Below are positions 6,519 through 10,014 of a stretch of DNA of 10,014 nt, piece after piece. How positions within the stretch are numbered: position 1 is the first letter of the stretch; every line of letters begins with the position of its first letter. The DNA is from an uncultured Bacilli bacterium (GTDB lineage Bacteria > Bacillota_I > Bacilli_A > RF39 > UBA660): contig CALVWH010000150.1 of assembly GCA_944364705.1 (NCBI GenBank), forward strand, positions 1 to 10,014, read 5' to 3'. The position numbers and the translations under genes are program-made. The notes beneath the pieces are model-generated. The model saw only the letters and a list, made by a program, of their open reading frames with translations, had not been told where the DNA came from and searched no databases.

Positions 6519-7622
6519 ATGAATAAAAAAGATTATTATGAAGTCCTTGGTGTTTCAAAAAATGCAACCGAAGCCGAAATTAAAAGTGCTTTTCGTAAAT
6601 TAGCCAAAAAATATCATCCAGATGTATCAAAAGAACCAGATGCTGCCGAAAAATTTAAAGAAGCCCAAGAAGCATATGCGGTGTTATCCGATAAAGATAA
6701 ACGAGCACAATATGATCAATTTGGACATGCTGCCTTCCAAAATAATGGTGCTGGTGGTATGGGTGGCTTCGATTTTTCTGATTTTGATTTTTCCGATATT
6801 TTTGGAGATCTATTTGGTGGAGGATTCGGTTTTGGAAGCTCTAGTAAAAAAAGCAAACGAGCTCAAAAAGGAAGAGATTCTTTAATTCGTTTGACTTTGG
6901 ATTTCGATGAAGCCGTTTTTGGATGTACAAAGACGGTTAATATTACAACATATGAAGAGTGTGATGATTGTGGGGGCGAAGGAGGACATGGAGTAAAAAC
7001 TTGTGACCAATGTCATGGAAGTGGAACGGTAACCATAGAACAAAGAACTATGTTTGGAGTGTTTGCGACTCGTTCTACCTGTGATAAATGTAAAGGAAGC
7101 GGAAAAGTTTTCTCCAGCACTTGTTCGACTTGTCGTGGAACAGGAAAAGTAAAAGTAAATAAAGATATCAAAGTTAAAATTCCTGCGGGAGTAGATACAG
7201 GAAACCGTCTTCGTGTTGCTGGTAAAGGAGATGCAGGAAGTAATGGAGGACCAAATGGTGATCTTTACATTGAATTCCAAGTTCGCGAACATCCATTATT
7301 TGAACGGAAAGAAGAAGACGTTTATTTAACCCTTCCAATTACAATTACTGATGCCGTATTTGGAGCAAAACTAGAAATTCCAACGTTGTATGGAAATGTT
7401 AAATTAGCGATTCCATCCGGAAGTGAATCGGGAGATAAACATCGTTTGAAAGGAAAAGGAATTGCCGATCCCCAAACCGGAAGAAAAGGCGATATGTATG
7501 TTCTTTTGAAAGTTGTAATTCCTAAAAAATTAACACGAGATCAAAAGAAAATTTTAGAAGCGTTGAAAGATACGAACTTAGAAGATAATAGCGAAATTAA
7601 GGAATACAAAAAATATTTATAA
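6519..7622 (+). CDS. dnaJ: DnaJ, class I Hsp40 co-chaperone
   Basis: DnaJ delivers unfolded proteins to DnaK and stimulates its ATPase. The 367-residue protein has a complete class I layout. The J domain spans about 4-68 with HPD at 33-35. A Gly/Phe-rich stretch (about 74-107) includes repeated DFSD motifs. The zinc region has four CxxCxGxG motifs starting at Cys148, Cys162, Cys188 and Cys202, and the C-terminal substrate-binding domains follow. I start at ATG 6519, five bases after AGTAGGTGA (6505-6513). An in-frame GTG at 6510 is itself part of that ribosome site and would add only three residues before MNKKDYYEVLG. The ribosome site overlaps the end of pepF, so the two genes are probably translationally coupled. 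A terminator follows directly. Confidence 0.96.
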   Translation: MNKKDYYEVLGVSKNATEAEIKSAFRKLAKKYHPDVSKEPDAAEKFKEAQEAYAVLSDKDKRAQYDQFGHAAFQNNGAGGMGGFDFSDFDFSDIFGDLFGGGFGFGSSSKKSKRAQKGRDSLIRLTLDFDEAVFGCTKTVNITTYEECDDCGGEGGHGVKTCDQCHGSGTVTIEQRTMFGVFATRSTCDKCKGSGKVFSSTCSTCRGTGKVKVNKDIKVKIPAGVDTGNRLRVAGKGDAGSNGGPNGDLYIEFQVREHPLFERKEEDVYLTLPITITDAVFGAKLEIPTLYGNVKLAIPSGSESGDKHRLKGKGIADPQTGRKGDMYVLLKVVIPKKLTRDQKKILEALKDTNLEDNSEIKEYKKYL

Positions 7623-7631
7623 AAAGAATCT

Positions 7632-7656
7632 GAGTGCGAAAACACTCGCTTTTTTT
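7632..7656 (+). terminator. Intrinsic terminator of the heat-shock operon
   Basis: GAGTG (7632-7636) and CACTC (7643-7647) form a short stem around a CGAAAA loop. After GC comes a run of seven T's (7650-7656). The stem is short, so read-through into tig is possible, but the placement ten bases after the dnaJ stop and the long T-run support termination. Confidence 0.75.
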
Positions 7657-7676
7657 ACCAAGAAAAGAAATAAACC

Positions 7677-7705
7677 TTGCGAAAAAAAAGAAAATACGAT
7701 ATACT
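7677..7705 (+). promoter_or_regulatory. Sigma-A promoter of tig
   Basis: TTGCGA (7677-7682) and TATACT (7700-7705) are separated by 17 bases, with an A-rich spacer. The start of transcription would be about 7711-7713, giving a leader of roughly 20 bases before the trigger factor start. No CIRCE element is present, so tig appears independent of HrcA apart from any read-through from dnaJ. Confidence 0.75.
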
Positions 7706-7730
7706 ATTAAAGATGTTTAAGGAGGATTTT

Positions 7731-8993
7731 ATGAGTAAAACGAATGAAAAAGAAATTATCAAAAAAGTAGAAGGAGAAAAATGGGAACAAGCAAAAGAAA
7801 AAGCTTTTCAAAAAGCCAATAAAAAAGCAAAAATTGATGGTTTTCGTCCTGGAAAAGCACCAAAAGATATTTTTATAAAAAAATATGGAGAAGAAAGTTT
7901 ATGGATGGATGCTGCGGAAATTGTTTTAGATAGTGCATACGAAGAAATGTTAGAGGATGCAAAAGATATTGAAATTGTTGCTCGTCCGGATATTGCTGTA
8001 AAAAATATTAATAAAGACGGTGTTGAATTTTCTTTCACATTAACGTTAAAACCAGAAGTAAAATTAGGAAAATATAAAGGATTAAAAGTAAAAAAAGAAA
8101 GTGTTACCGTTACGAAGGAAGAAATTGAAGAAGCAATTTCAGAACTTAGAAATCGATATGCAGAAAATATGCCAAAAGAAGGAAAAGCAGAAAATGGAGA
8201 TATTGCGATTATTGATTTTAAAGGAACCAAAGATGGAGTTGCCTTTGATGGAGGAACTGCAGAAAATTATTCTTTAACTTTAGGATCACATACCTTTATT
8301 CCTGGATTTGAAGAAGGAATTGTTGGAATGAAAATCGGGGAAGAAAAAGATTTAAAATTAAAATTCCCAGATAATTATCATAGTGAAGATTTAAAAGGAC
8401 AAGAAGTTAATTTCCATGTCGTATTAAATGATTTAAAAACCGTTGTTGTTCCAGAATTAAATGAAGAATTTTTCGAAGATTTAGGTATGGAAGGCGTTAA
8501 TTCAAAAGAAACATTAGAAAAAGAAATTAAAGAAAACATGGAAAAACAAAAAGAAGTAAACGCTGAAAACAAATATATGGATGATTTACTAGAAGAAGCA
8601 TTAAAAGGAGTTCAAGTAGAAGTACCACATGCTATGATTCATGATGAAATTGAAAGAATGATCGGACAATTCGAAGAAAGACTTCATATGCAAGGAGTTA
8701 CTCTTGATCAATTCTTGAAAATGACAAACGCAAAACTAGAAGACTTAAAAGCACAAATGCATGAAGAAGCAGAAAAAAGAGTAAAACTTCGCTTAATGCT
8801 AGAAGAAATCGCAAAAGTAGAAAAAATTGAATTATCTGATGATAAAGCAAAAGAAGAAGCAAAGAAATTAGCTGAAAAATATCAAATGAAAGAAGAAGAT
8901 TTCTTAAGAGAATTCGGTGGACTTGATATGGTAAAATACGACTACAAAATGAGACAAGCAATGGAAATGTTAAAAGAAGAAGATGCGAAATAG
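7731..8993 (+). CDS. tig: Trigger factor, ribosome-associated chaperone and prolyl isomerase
   Basis: Trigger factor sits at the ribosome exit tunnel and shields nascent chains. The 420-residue protein has an N-terminal ribosome-binding domain with the contact motif GFRPGK (37-42). An FKBP-type prolyl isomerase domain follows at about 156-236 (GDIAIIDFKGTKDGVAFDGG, then FIPGFEEGIVGM). The C-terminal helical chaperone arms contain VPHAMIHDEIERMIGQFEERL and EEAEKRVKLRLML. Start choice: ATG 7731 has a perfect AAGGAGG (7719-7725). The frame stays open upstream to a TTG at 7677, but that codon is the -35 of the tig promoter. The segment before the conserved EKW (16-18) is about five residues shorter than in B. 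subtilis trigger factor as I recall it. The terminator overlaps the stop codon. Confidence 0.95.
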   Translation: MSKTNEKEIIKKVEGEKWEQAKEKAFQKANKKAKIDGFRPGKAPKDIFIKKYGEESLWMDAAEIVLDSAYEEMLEDAKDIEIVARPDIAVKNINKDGVEFSFTLTLKPEVKLGKYKGLKVKKESVTVTKEEIEEAISELRNRYAENMPKEGKAENGDIAIIDFKGTKDGVAFDGGTAENYSLTLGSHTFIPGFEEGIVGMKIGEEKDLKLKFPDNYHSEDLKGQEVNFHVVLNDLKTVVVPELNEEFFEDLGMEGVNSKETLEKEIKENMEKQKEVNAENKYMDDLLEEALKGVQVEVPHAMIHDEIERMIGQFEERLHMQGVTLDQFLKMTNAKLEDLKAQMHEEAEKRVKLRLMLEEIAKVEKIELSDDKAKEEAKKLAEKYQMKEEDFLREFGGLDMVKYDYKMRQAMEMLKEEDAK

Positions 8994-9003
8994 CATCTTT
9001 TTT
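8980..9003 (+). terminator. Intrinsic terminator overlapping the tig stop codon
   Basis: AAGATGC (8980-8986) pairs with GCATCTT (8993-8999) around the loop GAAATA, followed by T's to 9003. The last codons of tig form the left arm, and the TAG stop (8991-8993) spans the loop and the first base of the right arm. The protein's C-terminal coding sequence therefore doubles as terminator. Confidence 0.85.
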
Positions 9004-9005
9004 GC

Positions 9006-9034
9006 TTGTTTTCTTTTCTTTCCTATATTATAAT
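9006..9034 (+). promoter_or_regulatory. Promoter of the Ig-like/amidase gene
   Basis: A perfect -10 TATAAT (9029-9034) lies 17 bases after a weak -35, TTGTTT (9006-9011), which begins three bases after the tig terminator T-run. The leader to ATG 9052 is only about 10-12 bases and carries GAGGGG (9041-9046) as ribosome site, very close to the transcription start. The weak -35 leaves room for an activator, but no operator is evident. Confidence 0.65.
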
Positions 9035-9051
9035 AAAATTGAGGGGATTAT

Positions 9052-10014
9052 ATGAAGAAAGTAGCTATAATTATTGTCATGATAAATCTTGTGATCAATG
9101 CTATCCTTTTAGCAATTCCTCGAAAAAATGTGATAAAAGAAGCAAATAAAAGTACGGTTACTTGGAATATCCAAACGAATAAAAATGTACAAGCTGGAAA
9201 TTTATATTTTGAAGGGATTGCTGCAGATATCGATGGGGAAAAAGCAGATATTTATAAAAATACTTATCATATGAACGACTTAGGAGATACTTATATTGGA
9301 TACAGTGTAAAAATAAATGAATTTTATCAAGATGAAGTTTATGAACCAATTACGGTAGTCGATGAAGTTGCACCAAAATTATATTTAAAAGGATCATCAA
9401 ATCTTACGATATCTCTCGGAACAGAGTATCAAGAGCCAGGATATGAAGCAGTAGATAGCTTTGATGGAGATCTTACCAAAAAAGTAACAACAAAAGGAAC
9501 GGTTAATAAAGATCAAATTGGAGATTATATGTTAACCTATCATGTTTGTGATTCTAGTAATAATTGTACTTCTAAAACAAGAAAAGTACGAGTTCGAAAA
9601 CAAACAGAAGATCAAAAAGAACAATACGATACCGGAGAAGAAGAAGAAAAATTCAAACCAGAAGAGTTTACGCAAACGGTGACCGAAGCCTCTTGGACAG
9701 ATACTGGAATTAAAATTACTTTTTATAGTAAAGACGAAATAAATAAAATTACTTGTAAGGATAAGAATGTAAAATTTACATCCAAACAAGATCATTATTA
9801 TACTTTTACCTATGATTTGAAAAATTTAAAAAATGGAACTTATACCTTTAAATTAAATGACAAAACGATTTTAAAAGATGAAAGAGAACAAATTCAAAAA
9901 CTTGTTCGCAGTCATATAGGAGATCATTTAATTACTGTTGAAGATAATAAAAAGAAAGTACAAATCACGATAGAAGATTTTGCTTATGAATACGATATTC
10001 TTATTGATGCTGGT
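9052..10014 (+). CDS. Membrane-anchored or secreted Ig-like domain protein, probable N-acetylmuramoyl-L-alanine amidase (3' end outside window)
   Basis: The frame is open from ATG 9052 through the window end, giving 321 codons. Residues 1-23 are a short Lys-Lys start and a hydrophobic stretch (about 4-22), a signal peptide or signal anchor with no clear cleavage site. Residues 24-100 are a domain I do not recognise. Residues about 104-182 match the DUF5011-type bacterial Ig-like fold: DEVAPKLYLKG, EPGYEAVDSFDGDLT, IGDYMLTYHVCDSSNN. An acidic linker (about 190-205) leads to a second beta-rich segment (206-272). The window ends in YDILIDAG; ILIDAG fits the first strand of Amidase_3 domains, whose catalytic zinc histidine normally follows as IDAGHGG. 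The enzyme would cut peptide stems from peptidoglycan. The export and Ig-like calls are firm; the amidase call rests on six residues and could be wrong. GAGGGG precedes the start. Confidence 0.7.
   Translation, partial: MKKVAIIIVMINLVINAILLAIPRKNVIKEANKSTVTWNIQTNKNVQAGNLYFEGIAADIDGEKADIYKNTYHMNDLGDTYIGYSVKINEFYQDEVYEPITVVDEVAPKLYLKGSSNLTISLGTEYQEPGYEAVDSFDGDLTKKVTTKGTVNKDQIGDYMLTYHVCDSSNNCTSKTRKVRVRKQTEDQKEQYDTGEEEEKFKPEEFTQTVTEASWTDTGIKITFYSKDEINKITCKDKNVKFTSKQDHYYTFTYDLKNLKNGTYTFKLNDKTILKDEREQIQKLVRSHIGDHLITVEDNKKKVQITIEDFAYEYDILIDAG

Noticed and set aside
6622..6885. 87-codon + strand ORF inside dnaJ in another frame
   Set aside because: It lies wholly within a highly conserved dnaJ and has no recognisable protein features; it reflects codon bias.
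7677..7730. Upstream TTG start of tig
   Set aside because: This stretch is the promoter (-35 TTGCGA, -10 TATACT); ATG 7731 has a perfect AAGGAGG five bases upstream.
7808..8230. 140-codon minus-strand ORF inside tig
   Set aside because: It is the Ser/Phe-rich reverse-strand reading of the trigger factor coding sequence; no independent signals.
1..10014. CRISPR array, tRNA, rRNA, insertion sequence, phage or defence genes
   Set aside because: No direct repeats with spacers, RNA gene folds, transposase motifs, terminal repeats or defence-family motifs were seen.
1..10014. Alternative genetic code (TGA as Trp)
   Set aside because: All genes read through with TGG for Trp and end in TAA or TAG. 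The absence of TGA stops among seven genes is weak evidence, and no in-frame TGA needs decoding.

Overview
The window is AT-rich bacterial DNA with dense, same-strand gene packing, strong AGGAGG-type ribosome binding sites, sigma-A promoters and U-tailed terminators. The hrcA-grpE-dnaK-dnaJ order, the CIRCE operators and a DnaK without the long Gram-negative insertion point to a Firmicutes/Bacilli-type organism. The lysine- and glutamate-rich proteins would suit an uncultured gut Bacilli lineage, but that placement is inference. Tryptophan is read from TGG and no in-frame TGA is needed, so the standard code fits. All recognisable genes are on the + strand.

Region 1 (1-905) holds the 3' end of a cysteine- and asparagine-rich extracellular protein built from Ig-like repeats, closed by a strong intrinsic terminator. 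Region 2 (906-1186) is the control region of the heat-shock operon. It has a TTGACA-N17-TATACT promoter and two CIRCE operators, one over the -35 and one over the transcription start and leader. A short ORF of doubtful reality lies upstream.

Region 3 (1187-7656) is the heat-shock operon hrcA-grpE-dnaK-pepF-dnaJ. HrcA is the repressor that binds CIRCE, GrpE is the nucleotide exchange factor, DnaK is the Hsp70 chaperone and DnaJ is its co-chaperone. An oligoendopeptidase F gene sits between dnaK and dnaJ, preceded by a perfect hairpin with a GAAA loop, and the pepF stop codon lies within the dnaJ ribosome binding site. Refolding and peptide clearance therefore appear to share one HrcA-controlled transcript. 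The operon ends in a terminator after dnaJ.

Region 4 (7657-9003) is trigger factor with its own promoter and a terminator whose hairpin straddles the stop codon. Region 5 (9006-10014) is the 5' part of a membrane-anchored or secreted protein with an Ig-like (DUF5011-type) domain. Its last visible residues (ILIDAG) look like the first strand of an N-acetylmuramoyl-L-alanine amidase domain cut by the window edge.

Most of the window is conserved proteostasis machinery. I see no evidence of a wholly new system. The points of most interest are the doubled CIRCE control, pepF inside the chaperone operon, the intra-operon hairpin, and the two cell-surface genes flanking the block.
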